Notes: generated by a model not told the origin, from the letters alone. A DNA stretch of 64,000 nucleotides from Mesocentrotus franciscanus (GCA_037976565.1 CP137667.1:26242277-26306276), one strand, 5' to 3'; shown: positions 46,180 to 57,328, numbered from the stretch's first letter. Numbers and translations are program-made.

Positions 46180-47050
46180 GAAGGGTGAGTGTGATTGGCT
46201 GTATCTGTTTTGTGATTGAATGATTGATTGATTGATTGGGTGGTTGTGTGTTTGTGTGAATGAATGAATGAATGAATGATTGTGAGATTGACTGATAGAT
46301 AGGTAGTGATCGAGATTTATTGTGAGATTGATTGATAGGCTGTGTGTGTTTGATAGATTGATTGTGTGGGTGGGAGTGATTGATTGATTGATTGATTGAT
46401 AGATTTTAAAAAGTGTTATAAAACAGCAAGAACCCTGAGTCCCTGACCCAAGACAGTCTAGGAATTAGTATATATCTCTCTATATTAATCTATCTCTCGA
46501 TCTCTTTCTTTTCTCTCTCCCTCTCTCGCAATCTTCCTCATTCTCTCTCTTGCAATCTTTCTCTTTCTCTCTCTTTCGCAATCTTCCTCTTTCTCTCTCT
46601 TGTGTAATGTTTAGTTGTTTGTTGTGGTGAGGGAGTCCTGAGCAACAAACGGTGATTTCCAGTGCCTTAACTCTGTCAGGCTGTATGGTTTATTCAGTCA
46701 TATTAGAAGGGTGTCTCTAGCGCCCTCTTTCATTATAAACATTATAGTCTCAATTAGATCACATAAACAGAATGTTGTTACATCTTGCAATCTTCCTCTT
46801 TCTTTCTTTCTTTCTCTCTTTCTCTCGCAATCTTCCTCTTTCTTTCTCTCTTTCTCTCGCAATCTTCCTCTTTCTCTCTCTCTCTCTCTCGCAATCTTCC
46901 TCTTTCTTTCTCTCTTTCTCGCAATCTTCCTCTTTCTCTCTCTCTCTCGCAATCTTCCTCTTTCTTTCTCTCTTTCTCGCAATCTTCCTCTTTCTCTCTC
47001 TCTCTCGCAATCTTCCTCTTTCTTTCTCTCTCTCTTTCTTGCAATCTTTC
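46180..47050. repeat. GATT tetranucleotide and GCAATCTTCCTCTTTCT minisatellite
   Basis: A (GATT)n-rich stretch (46210-46410) is followed by an array at 46500-46600 and 46787-47045. The array has ~12 copies of TCGCAATCTTCCTCTTTCTT with CT spacers. Opposing frames here are artefacts. Confidence 0.85.
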
Positions 47051-47478
47051 TATTTCTTTCTCTGTCTCTTTGTCAGTATTAAAGTAAACAAATTGAATTC
47101 TGCATTTGTTTTGAAGACCTTTATTGGTTCCGTTTGGTTTTCCCTCTGCATTAGACAAGGGCTGGGGACCTTCAAATCAAAGGACAATCATATTTTATAG
47201 ATTTAATTTGTGCGAGTGAAGAATATCATTAATTGGTTGGGTATCCAATTGATGGCACAATATGAAATAAAACTTGATTGTCCCTTGATTTTGGCTGCAT
47301 TAAAAACCAAACTAGTTGACATTATCATAACATTAATAAATAACAATAATAATAATACTCAGCAGATGCTCAACAATAAAACAAATCAAGAGCTCCACAG
47401 AAAGAGTTTGTGAACGCATGAAATAGTCACCAACAGTCCTTATGACGTGCTTCATTATGGCGGGGGTATTCAGTCTTT

Positions 47479-47586
47479 CTACTTCTTCTCCTTCTCCCTC
47501 TTCTTCTCTCTTCGTCGTGTAGCCATCATCATCTGCCTTTGTTCTAGTTGCTGTTGCTGGAGGTACAGGTGCTCGAGTTGTAGTTT
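47479..47586 (-). CDS. Candidate terminal exon with coiled coil (second gene of the element?)
   Basis: The acceptor TGTGTCATTACAG is followed by 35 codons, KLQLEHLYLQQQQLEQRQMM and a basic MATRRREKKREKEKK end, then TAG. A leucine/glutamine coiled coil with a basic tail is plausible as a DNA-binding accessory protein C-terminus. No joined upstream exon is proven, so this is tentative. Confidence 0.35.
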   Translation of the reverse strand, partial: KLQLEHLYLQQQQLEQRQMMMATRRREKKREKEKK

Positions 47587-47656
47587 CTGTAATGACACAT
47601 TTCAACATAGCAGATACAGAATGAAGCATATCCACATACATTAGGTATTTAAATAT

Positions 47657-47899
47657 TCAAGGAAGGACGGACATCTTGTGCTGGCCATTTCCTCTCTTCT
47701 GCTTGAACGGCTTGACCTCAGCCTTAGCCTGTGCGAGGACTGCTTCCGGTGATGGCGTAACCCATGGTGTCCCGCTTCTCTGGTTGGCTATATCCACGGC
47801 TCTGGCAGCGTCTGATGGCATCAGGATGGGGTCGTTGTTGGTCAGTCGACGAAACCTCGGGGCATGCATGGTTGGATTAAAAATCAATAGGGAAGACAA
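47657..47899 (-). CDS. Candidate small ORF upstream on the same strand
   Basis: Minus-strand frame with a coding look: FRRLTNNDPILMPSDAARAV and VTPSPEAVLAQAKAEVKPFK, closed by TGA at 47657. Composition (A, P, K rich) is unlike the AT-rich flanks. Not recognised. It could be one exon of the same transcript as 47479-47586 but no clean donor is seen. Confidence 0.35.
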   Translation of the reverse strand: MSSLLIFNPTMHAPRFRRLTNNDPILMPSDAARAVDIANQRSGTPWVTPSPEAVLAQAKAEVKPFKQKRGNGQHKMSVLP

Positions 47900-48067
47900 A
47901 ACAGAACCAATTATGGTCTTGAAAATAAAATGCTCAATCCAATTTGTTTACTTTAATACTTTATCAGAGAGAGAGAGAGAATGAAAGGGAGACAAAGAAA
48001 GCAAGAAAGGGAGAGGAAGAAAGAAGGAGAGAGATATTTGGAGAGAAATAGAGAGAGAGAAAAAGAG

Positions 48068-48180
48068 AAATACAAACCTATGCTTGTAGTCTCCTATAAT
48101 GATGTGCAGATTCTTCTGTTCCCTGTTAGATCCCTCTGTTCAGTCAGTCCAAGGTACTGTCAGCTCTGGTCCAACAGCTT
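48068..48180 (-). CDS. Candidate exon ending REQKNLHIIIGDYKHR
   Basis: Minus-strand text REQKNLHIIIGDYKHR lies directly before a GTTTGT donor at 48078. Upstream the matching frame changes (QYLGLTEQRDLT in a neighbouring frame). It resembles a broken exon. Low confidence. Confidence 0.25.
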
Positions 48181-48611
48181 TGCAATGATAAATTAGATAT
48201 GAAACTAGTTAAATTATACATATGAACCCCCGCTTATTCACCAGCTGGCTGATTCGCCGCTAAATATTTCCTTATGAGTGTAATTGTGTCCCCCATGCTC
48301 AAGCTCGGATTGACGCCCTTGGTGGCAAGTATCAGCCTGTCTGGAAGTTATTTTTAGTTAAACTCTAGACTAGATATCAGATTCAATAACTCAATCAATC
48401 ATGACTAGACCAGTCAAACATCTCAACACTGATTACTGTACAGTTATACGTACAAAACCTTTAAAAAGGCTTTAATATTTAAAGCACACACTAAGTCTGA
48501 ATTGAGGTGGTAGAATAATGTAAGCCAATAATCTCACAATAACTTGCTTGTGATAATTGTCTCTTCTTAGGACCATTGTGACTTAGGCTAAGCCTCTAGT
48601 AAAACGAGTCA

Positions 48612-48715
48612 TAAGCCGCAGGCACAGCACCGCGCCGAGCGTGAGCCCACGGGTGGCGGTCGGGGTGACCGTGGGCACCCACCCGTGGTCTCGCCTGGTT
48701 CTTGGCCGGAATCAG
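48612..48715. other. GC-rich imperfect hairpin
   Basis: CCCACGGGTGG pairs with CCACCCGTGG across an inner CGGTC/GACCG stem; the block is strongly GC-rich within AT-rich sequence. It matches no RNA family I can name. Bases 48716-49235 show no gene. Confidence 0.45.
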
Positions 48716-49239
48716 TCATTGTCATAACCCCCCAAAAGTCGATAAAGGCACGCTTTCACAATAACAATACTCGTTCAAAGGCACATTTTCAGAACAAGGA
48801 TATGGCCGGGATGGATTACTGCATAGAATCATGATAACTCATGATAAAACTCAAACGTATTGCGTTCTTTTAAAATCACTTTCAATACGACATCCCAGAA
48901 GAAAAAAGTTTTCGGAACCCCATTCAATTAGCATTACGCAGCTCAGCACTCGCACATGATATGCAACAGCTATTTGACCATTACACAATCATCATTAAAA
49001 AACTCTTTTAAAACCTCCCACTCATAAACATGATTAACACAATCAATAAAACATAAAATGATCTCAAGTTCCATGTAATTTCTTACCGAAAAGGATGACG
49101 ATGATTGCTAGAATTTGCTTTTTAAGGCAGAGAAATTGTTCGTCGTGAGAACTGAAAAGTACTCGCATAAACAATAACACACGCTGTATGGCAGGCTGGC
49201 CGGGCTGTTATTTTAGGAACGTACGGAAAATGCGGCTTT

Positions 49240-49299
49240 GGATTTTGGAACAAAGGAGGCTGCTGATTGGCTGATTTCGGAAGAATTGTTCCAAAATCC
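49240..49299. repeat. Subterminal inverted repeat near the right edge of the element
   Basis: GGATTTTGGAACAA (49240-49253) and TTGTTCCAAAATCC (49286-49299) are perfect 14-bp inverted copies, 25-84 bp inside the right junction. Could be a transposase-binding palindrome. Confidence 0.6.
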
Positions 49300-49323
49300 A
49301 ACTCAAAGATCGTCAGGGAGTAG

Positions 49324-49366
49324 GCGCAAAGATGACACGCAAAATCGTGAAGCGTTCCATATTTTT
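49324..49366 (+). ncRNA. U6: U6 snRNA gene, 3' part
   Basis: GCGCAAAGATGACACGCAAA, then ATCGTGAAGCGTTCCAT and the T5 terminator at 49362-49366. This is the canonical 3' end of U6 (ISL 3' strand and tail). It starts with the same GCGCAAA as ends the 5' half, as expected for a target duplication. Its orientation matches the 5' half 16 kb away. Confidence 0.88.
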
Positions 49367-50359
49367 GCACTTTAGAATCATCATATTTCCATAATTTCCC
49401 GAAAACCCTACTTAAAACGGCCCAAAACTAACGTTTTTAGCCCCCAAAACGTCTTGAAATGAGTTTTTGCAAAGTGAGGGTCTGGTGAAAAGGCTAATCT
49501 TATCTTTAATACAGATATAGATGATGGTTAAGAGGAGGGGTCCTTTAAGGGAATCCTGGGTCACACCACAAACCTGACTCATGCCCTTTAAATGGCCGAA
49601 AATCTGTCTTTTTACCACCATAAACCAGATCCGAAGTTTTGAGGGTTATTCTCAGAATCCCGTCCGGGGGAAAGACTAGTTGTTACCTTTAATATAAACA
49701 AATCATTATGTCTTGGGAGCCTTTTAGGATTAACGAGATGATACCTAACCACAGAGACATACCTTAAACGATCAATTCGGCCTAACTACCCAAATAGGAC
49801 CAACGGTATAAACGTAACAATGATCAGAAGAAATTTGCTTTTTTACGTTCCCTCTGTGCATTAGGTCCGGGTGTCTTGTGACTTTGATTTAGACTTGGAC
49901 TGACATGTCTACATTACGTGATACTAGGCCACCCCTGCTGTCTCTACCAAGGTTATGCTCAAGGTCAAGATCAAGGGATAACATCGTCCTTAAGTGATGT
50001 CACTGAGGTAGCGAGCCATGAATCTGCCGCTGTGCCCAACAACTGTCAGTTTGTTAACACGTGCATGTACCATGGAGGCAAAACCACTTAAGGTCAACGA
50101 CCGATCGAGCTAAGCCATCTCATGACAGAAAATGAAACTGAAAAGCGTTGATAAAGGACGATGACGTTTATTAAGAACCAGCCAGAGCCCTGCTTCATAA
50201 AACTTGTTATCCTATAACAGGTTACAATCAGCTTTATAAGCTACTGAAATCGTGGCATTCGATTGGCTGAGAGCAAATTTAAATATATAAATTCAGCATT
50301 TGTTAGTATTTTATGAAACAGGGCTAAGATGTGAAGAAATGCCGATGATATACGCTCAT
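49367..50359. other. No gene seen
   Basis: Sequence 3' of the U6 gene; a loose inner duplication (CAAAACG, CCAGATCCGAAGTTTTGAGG) but no feature that I can support. Confidence 0.5.
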
Positions 50360-53300
50360 AATTTAGTTTTCACCTCTTCCCAGAACTCAACCTTCTCTTT
50401 AAGAGACCTTATATACATATACTTAGTTGAATACAGACCGATCAAATAAGTTAACAGTGACAGGGTCTTGAGTGAAGAGTATTTTGCAAGGAAGAGGACT
50501 GGAATAAGTATTTCCCTGCACTTCAAGATGGGAAGTCAAACAAGGCCAAAGGAAAAGAAATGTTATTGTGACCTAATAGACATTAAGAAAAACGTATTTT
50601 ATTTCTTGAGAAGGTCTATTCATTAAAAAAAAATGTTAGTCATGTTTCATCTCTTGTTATTAGAAAGAGTAGTGTAAGGAGATTTGTTGTTTCAGGAAAT
50701 TAAAATGGAATAAACGTACAGTTGTGAGCCCGTTGACCATAAGCTGTCATGTTCGTACTTAATGTTCCTTGTTAAGCGTCTGGAACACCCTTTTTGTGGC
50801 GGGTATATTGCGCATTGTGTAGTTGTAGTAGTAGAAGAAAGAGTAGTACATGTAGTAGGAATAGTCGTAGAAAAAAAGTAGCATTAGTAGTAAAGTAGCA
50901 GTAGTAGTAATGAAGCTTTAGTAGAATTACATGTAGTAGTAATAGTAGTTGCAGTTAGAGTAGGACTAGCAGTAGTGACCTTTATTTTTGACCGATTGTA
51001 TGAAACTTCATGTACATGTAATGTATAATTTTGTTGTAACTCTACTTTGTGTTTGTAAATATACTTTGTAATTGTATTCTGTTTCACTTTTCTCACTTTA
51101 ATAAACGCCTGAAACGTGATGTGTATGTTCATTTATTTCTGAGTGAATTAAAACTAAGTCGGCCTCCGGGGTAATCAAATGTGACTTGTAGCGCTTTACC
51201 AGTTACAGCGTGCCAGACCAAAGCACTAATACCCCGTATTTTATTATTATTATACGTACATGTACATATACATGCACAATGAATATTACATGTTATATAC
51301 ATGTATACTCAGTCATGTACTTGTACATGCATGTACATGTTTATAAATATTTTCCCTTACTCTTATAATCGTATAAGTGTAGGGGAACCCCGGAGTTGTG
51401 GTACACATTCACGACACAATCAGTTATACCGGGAGGAGAGATCCGGGTCTTACAGTGATCAATTTCGCTTTTTGTCTCCCAGGCAAAGGTGATGCCAAAT
51501 GCTTAATAACAATAATAATATAGGCCTTAATATAATAAGCATGATAATAAAGGATCGTTAAAAAGTACAATGTAAATGTACCAGATATTTGACTATGATA
51601 GAAAAAAGGCATTATAGACATTCGATACCATAAAAACTATTTACTTCTAATTAAATTCTACTTAAAATAAAGATACCCAATCACGAAAATTCTGGTCATG
51701 AAGTTGACCAACATAAAATAACATTGAGGTTTATTTCTCTCAAAGTCAAGAATTTAGATACGACTCCGCATCTATGTGGCATAAAAATCAGTCCCGATTT
51801 GTATGCTGTTACATGCCAAATATTTAGAATATGAAGGCATTTGAAGAGCCATTCTTTTCAGGGAACATTTTTAATCTGATGTTCTTCCACACTTGCATAA
51901 TAACAATGATAACGCTCACAAATTATTTTTCAACTCTTCCCATAACTCGACCTTCTCTTGAAGAGACCTTATAAACATATACTTAGTTGAATACAGACCG
52001 ATCAAATAAGTTAACAGTGACAGGGACTTCAGTGAAAAGTATTTTGCAAGGAAGAGGACTGGAATATGTGTGTCCCTGCTCCTAAAGATAGGAAGTCAAA
52101 CAAGGCCAAAGGAAAAAACGATTTTGTTATTGAGACCAAATAGACATTAAGAAAAACGTCTTTTCTTTCTTGACAAGGTCTATTCATTAAAAAAATGTTA
52201 TTAGTCATGTTTCATCTCTTTTGATTAGAAAGAGTAGTGTAAGGAGATTTGTTGTTTCCGGAAATTAAAATGGAATAAACTTACAGTTGTGAGCCCGTCG
52301 ACCATAAGCTGTCATGTTCGTACTTAATGTTTATTTTTAAGCGTCTGGAACACTCTCTTTTGGGCGGGTATGTTGCGCATTGTGTAGTTGTAGTAGTAGT
52401 AGAAATAGTAGTACATGTAGTAGGAGTAGTATTTAAAAAAAAAGTAGCATTAGTAGTGGCAGAAGCTTTAGTAGAATTACATGTAGTAGTGGCAGTTAGA
52501 GTAGGACTAGCAGTAGTGCCCTTTATTTTTGACCGATTGTATGAAACTTCATGTACATGTAATGTATATTTTGTTGTAAGTCTACTTTATGTTTGTAAAT
52601 CTACTTTGCAATGGTATTTTGTTTCACTATTCTCACTTTAATAAACGCCTGAAAAGTGATGTGTATGTTCATTTATTTGGGAGTGAATTAAAACTAAGTC
52701 GGCCTCCGGGGTAATCAACTGTAACTTGTAGCACTTTACCCGTTACAGCGTGCCAGACCAAAGCACTTGCAGTATTATTACCCGTATGTTATTATTATTA
52801 TACGTACATATACATGCACAATGTGTATTACATGTTACATACATGTATACACATTCATGTACATGTTTATAAATATATTCCCCTACTCTTATAATCGTAT
52901 AAGTGTAGGGGAAACACCGGAGTTGTGGTCCACCTTTACACCCCATGCAATCAGTTATACCGGGAGGAGAGATCCGGGTCTTACAGTGATCAATTTCGCT
53001 TTTTGTCTCCCAGGCAAAGGTGATGCCAAATGCTTAATAACAATAATAATATAGGCCTTAATATAATAAGCATGATAATAAAGGATCGTTAGAAAGTACA
53101 ATGTAAATGTACCAGATATTTGACTATGATAGAAAAAAGGCATTATAGACATTCGATACCATAAAAACTATTTACTTCTAATTAAATTCTACTTAAAATA
53201 AAGATACCCAATCACGAAAATTCTGGTCATGAAGTTGACCAACATAAAATAACATTGAGGTTTATTTCTCTCAAAGTCAAGAATTTAGATACGACTCCGC

Positions 53301-54845
53301 ATCTATGTGGCATAAAAATCAGTCCCGATTTGTATGCTGTTACATGCCAAATATTTAGAATATGAAGGCATTTGAAGAGCCATTCTTTTCAGGGAACATT
53401 TTTAATCTGATGTTCTTCCACACTTGCATAATAACAATGATAACGCTCACAAATTATTTTTCAACTCTTCCCATAACTCGACCTTCTCTTGAAGAGACCT
53501 TATAAACATATACTTAGTTGAATACAGACCGATCAAATAAGTTAACAGTGACAGGGACTTCAGTGAAAAGTATTTTGCAAGGAAGAGGACTGGAATATGT
53601 GTGTCCCGGCTCCTAAAGATAGGAAGTCAAACAAGGCCAAAGGAAAACACGATTTTGTTATTGAGACCAAATAGACATTAAGAAAAACGTCTTTTCTTTC
53701 TTGACAAGGTCTATTCATTAAAAAAATGTTATTAGTCATGTTTCATCTCTTTTGATTAGAAAGAGTAGTGTAAGGAGATTTGTTGTTTCCGGAAATTAAA
53801 ATGGAATAAACTTACAGTTGTGAGCCCGTCGACCATAAGCTGTCATGTTCGTACTTAATGTTTATTTTTAAGCGTCTGGAACACTCTCTTTGGGCGGAAT
53901 GTTGCACATTGTGTAGTTGTAGTAGTAGTAGAAATAGTAGTACATGTAGTAGGAGTAGTATTTAAAAAAAAAGTAGCATTAGTAGTGGCAGAAGCTTTAG
54001 TAGAATTACATGTAGTAGTGATAGTAGTGGCAGTTAGAGTAGGACTAGCAGTAGTGCCCTTTATTTTTGACCGATTGTATGAAACTTCATGTACATGTAA
54101 TGTATATTTTGTTGAAAGTCTACTTTATGTTTGTAAATCTACTTTGTAATGGTATTTTGTTTCACTATTCTCACTTTAATAAACGCCTGAAAAGTGATGT
54201 GTATGTTCATTTATTTGGGAGTGAATTAAAACTAAGTCGGACTCCGGGGTAATCAACTGTAACTTGTAGCACTTTACCCGTTACAGCGTGCCAGACCAAA
54301 GCACTTGCAGTATTATTACCCGTATGTTATTATTATTATACGTACATATACATGCACAATGTGTATTACATGTTACATACATGTATACACATTCATGTAC
54401 ATGTTTATAAATATATTCCCCTACTCTTATAATCGTATAAGTGTAGGGGAAACACCGGAGTTGTGGTCCACCTTTACACCCCATGCAATCAGTTATACCG
54501 GGAGGAGAGATCCGGGTCTTACAGTGATCAATTTCGCTTTTTGTCTCCCAGGCAAAGGTGATGCCAAATGCTTAATAACAATAATAATATAGGCCTATAT
54601 ATAATAAGCATGATAATAAAGGATCGTTAGAAAGTACAATGTAAATGTACATGTATATTTCACCATGATAGAAAAGAGGTATTATAGACATTCGATACCA
54701 TAAAAACTATTTACTTCTAATTAAATTCTACTTCAAATAAAGATAACCAATCACGAAAATTCTCGTCATGAAGTTGACCAACAAAAAAGAACATTGATGT
54801 ATATTTCTCTCAAAATCAAGAATTTAAATACGACTCGACATCTAT
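50360..54845. repeat. Tandem array, three copies of a ~1.53-1.56 kb unit
   Basis: The marker AAGAGACCTTATA occurs at 50401, 51961 and 53492 (spacing 1560 and 1531). Copies 2 and 3 are almost identical; copy 1 is more diverged and copy 3 ends early near 54845. Each unit contains (GTA)n, the stem-loop CCCCTAC..GTAGGGG around TCTTATAATCGTATAAG, and TCCGGGTCTTACAGTGATCA. A partial solo copy is at 30.23 kb. Repeated 67- and 95-residue frames in the units are low-complexity and not genes. Confidence 0.9.
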
Positions 54846-55194
54846 CACTAAATAAGCAAAGTGTGTTTAATTTATAGACACCAGATGATGTATGATATTG
54901 TACATGTAATAATAATGTGTTTACCCACAGAAGCCTCATCGGCATCAATGCTGTTCTTCAATACGGCCCTCCAATTATTACCCCATCTATTGCCAGATTA
55001 CACACGGATGGAGAGTGTCAAATGTGAATAAATTTCTTGCTAAAGAACATTGGTGCCGGCCTGAAATTCTACAACTCGACACTTAGATTGAGAGTAGAGC
55101 GAATGAACGTCTACCACTACACATCCACATCTACATGTTACCCACTTTTTCCGATCCAGGCACTGACTGGATGAGTTCACGAATTTTTTGTTTT
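54846..55194. other. No gene seen
   Basis: Unique AT-rich sequence between the array and a MITE cluster. Confidence 0.5.
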
Positions 55195-55376
55195 AAAGCT
55201 TATCTGCACTAGTTTAGCCAGGAGGGATTAGACCTCCCTGCGTGGTCACTGCCAGATGGTTATCTCATCAAATCAGCTCACATTCAACATAAGTAAAGGG
55301 GGACCATGGGGAACCAACGGTTACCGATTGGGCATTGCTTACAATATAGAGGGCGCAAGTAGTGCAATGGGGCTTT
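55195..55376. mobile_element. MITE family B, copy 1
   Basis: Ends AAAGCTTATCTGCACTAG and TAGTGCAATGGGGCTTT are inverted. Inside are CCAGGAGGGATTAGACCTCC and TGGTTATCTCATCA. The same element lies inverted at 56157-56348. Confidence 0.72.
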
Positions 55377-55705
55377 AAGTAATATTTTGTTAGACGAAGG
55401 CCTATAGTTCACCGGGTATTACAAAAGTAAGAGACCAATGAAAATGCCTCTTGGGTGACATGTGCCTCGGTGGCAATTTTTAAAGAATCGCACAGAAAAC
55501 TATGTACAGTACACTGTACTTGTGTTACATTTACATGTGTTTTTGCAAACCTTCGAAAAGTTTTTTTTTAAGCAAGTTCGAACAATTCACCATTTCATTT
55601 TCTGATGACATGGCCCTACCTCGAAAGCCATGCATCGCAAATGCTTCCATAAACTTAACCTAAGGCAATTAAAGAGAATGGGCTCTCAAGGGGAAGTCGA
55701 CACCA

Positions 55706-56003
55706 GGGGAGTGTTTCACAAAGAATAAGAACGACTTTAAGTTGGACTTAATTATGGCAGGCCATTCATGCCACCGGGTGCTACTGTATCACCATTGGTC
55801 TGTCAATTATGATCGATAGATAACATTTTTTCCTTCAATAATGAACTATCAAAAAAGGTAAAATTCTGTAGATTTGTGACCACGATTTGTACGTCCCTTG
55901 AGAGACCAGTGCCGGTAAATGGTGAGAGCAAACAGTGGCATGAACGGCCTGCTATAGTTAAGTCTAACTTAAAGTCAATATTAGCCTTTGTGAAACACCT
56001 CCC
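55706..56003. mobile_element. MITE family A, copy 3
   Basis: GTGTTTCACAAAGAATAAGA at the left, CTTTGTGAAACACCTCCCT at the right, and the shared GGCCATTCATGCCAC block. About 298 bp and more diverged than copy 2. Confidence 0.78.
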
Positions 56004-56156
56004 TGATCGAGTACCACCCAATACATGTAATAGGTGTTGTCAATCACCCTGATTAGCCTTAATCTAGCGTGTGTGAACCGAACCCGGACGCAAAACCAGA
56101 CAAGTTTAATTGTTTTAAATGAGGTGGTCAAACAGACAGTTTACCCGGATTTTTTT

Positions 56157-56348
56157 AAAGCCCCACTGCACTACTTGTAGCTACTTGCTCCCTCTATGTA
56201 GAAAACAATGCCTAGGCGCTGCGCGTTGGTCCCCCATGATCCACATTTTCCTATTTTTATTGAGAGCTGAGTTGATGAGATAACCACCTGTCAGTGACCA
56301 TGCTGGGAGGTCTAATCCCTCCTGGCCAAACTAATGCAGACGGGCTTT
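56157..56348. mobile_element. MITE family B, copy 2 (inverted relative to copy 1)
   Basis: AAAGCCCCACTGCACTACTT at the left and AATGCAGACGGGCTTT at the right. Flanked by a long direct repeat AAATGAGGTGGTCAAA-AGACAGTTTACCCGG (56117-56155 and 56350-56387), much longer than a normal target duplication. Confidence 0.75.
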
Positions 56349-56388
56349 AAAATGAGGTGGTCAAAAAGACAGTTTACCCGGATTTTAA

Positions 56389-57144
56389 AAGAAAATAACC
56401 AGTTCGTGCACAATTGGTAAGCCTACGGTAAAGTCTATACTGGTATGACACTGATAATCTGTATATCCGTATACAAATACAATTTGAACAGATTTGTCAC
56501 GATCATAAACGGGGTAATGGTCCTGTGACAGCATGCACATCTAATTAGTTGCTGGACTTAATGACGTCACGCGCATCGTCACAATGCGGTCGTACTAATG
56601 CATATGCATGATTTATATTACCATATGTATAGCACACCGTATACGTCATGCATAATGAGCGACTCACTGTGCATCTATGCTGTGCGTGCGTCATTATGCT
56701 TAACGGTCGTGCGTTCGATCATCTTGTGTAGGCTAGTACTCAAAGGCATACGATGTATGCAAGATTTGTGGACAGAAATAAATAATTCACGATAATTTGT
56801 AGACGTATGTAATTCAAATGTTATATTTGGTGCCAATTATATTCTTTATTCAGATTAGTTGGGATAATGGGGATTAAATGATAAAACAATTCCAATGATA
56901 AAACTATAGAACATCACAGCGGCTTTTTTTCAAAGACTAATTTCCGTACGTGCTCCAGTACATATCAAACGCGTTGTAAACCGTTTCAAAGACGTTCATA
57001 TCTTTTACAATTATCAAGAGACTTTTCTAAATAACGGATAAATTAATGATTTATTTAATCTTAAGTGTGTCTTAAAATATTCGTTTCGGAATTAACTTTC
57101 GGTTAGTTCACAAGCATTTTCGGTATTTTCCTTCGTTTTTGCGC
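56389..57144. other. No gene seen
   Basis: AT-rich region upstream of the U2 gene; no supported features apart from distal promoter sequence. Confidence 0.5.
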
Positions 57145-57150
57145 CACGTG
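57145..57150 (+). promoter_or_regulatory. CACGTG E-box upstream of U2
   Basis: GCGCCACGTGGACG, about 106 bp before the U2 start. It resembles the E-boxes upstream of the U6 half. A PSE should lie near -55 (about 57190-57205), but sea urchin PSEs vary too much to point to by eye. Confidence 0.5.
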
Positions 57151-57250
57151 GACGTAAGTGGAGAGCGTTTTGGTTCAACCGATTTTTCTCCAACTGAAAC
57201 TAAAAAGATACACATTTTTAATCACTTTTGATTTAAATTCATCTATCGTT

Positions 57251-57297
57251 ATCGCTTCTCGGCCTTTTGGCTAAGATCATGTGTAGTATCTGTTCTT
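57251..57297 (+). ncRNA. U2: U2 snRNA gene, 5' part (nt 1-47), interrupted
   Basis: ATCGCTTCTCGGCCTTTTGG, CTAAGATCATGTGTAGTATC and TGTTCTT: the 5' stem I and the branch-point-pairing GTAGTA are intact. The sequence then leaves U2 and returns at 62641. The gene cannot yield full U2. Confidence 0.93.
57285..57297. other. Target site duplication of the U2 insertion, left copy
   Basis: AGTATCTGTTCTT here and at 62640-62652. The first A is ambiguous because the element ends in A, so the duplication is 12 or 13 bp. Confidence 0.88.
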
Positions 57298-57328
57298 CGT
57301 CTTTTGACTGAGATTACCTGCGATCATC

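Larger units (their letters stand above)
33254..49323 (-). mobile_element. Dada-type DNA transposon inserted in U6 (about 16.07 kb)
   Basis: The interval is flanked by the two halves of one U6 gene, with GCGCAAA on both sides. It contains a multi-exon minus-strand DDE transposase gene (35727-42937). Dada elements are the DNA-transposon superfamily known to insert in U6, U1 and tRNA genes with 6-7 bp duplications. No obvious long terminal inverted repeat joins the two ends by eye: the left end reads GGATATGGCACAATCTTCTC and the right end, reversed, CTACTCCCTGACGATCTTTG. The interior also holds tandem repeats and a MITE, which may explain the unusual length. Alternative: two separate events at U6 copies that were later joined. 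Confidence 0.78.

Noticed and set aside
46698..47158. K/R/E-rich frames on minus and S/L/F-rich frames on plus
   Set aside because: Both come from the same GCAATCTTCCTCTTTCT minisatellite.
52743..54592. Pairs of identical small proteins (67 and 95 residues) in the tandem array
   Set aside because: Identity is due to duplication of the whole unit; text is Y/I/T/C-rich from TATACATG-type repeats and has no counterpart in the older copy 1.
50360..54845. LTR retrotransposon with 1.5-kb LTRs
   Set aside because: Three adjacent copies with no internal region, no TG..CA edges, no primer-binding site or polypurine tract; simple tandem array fits better.
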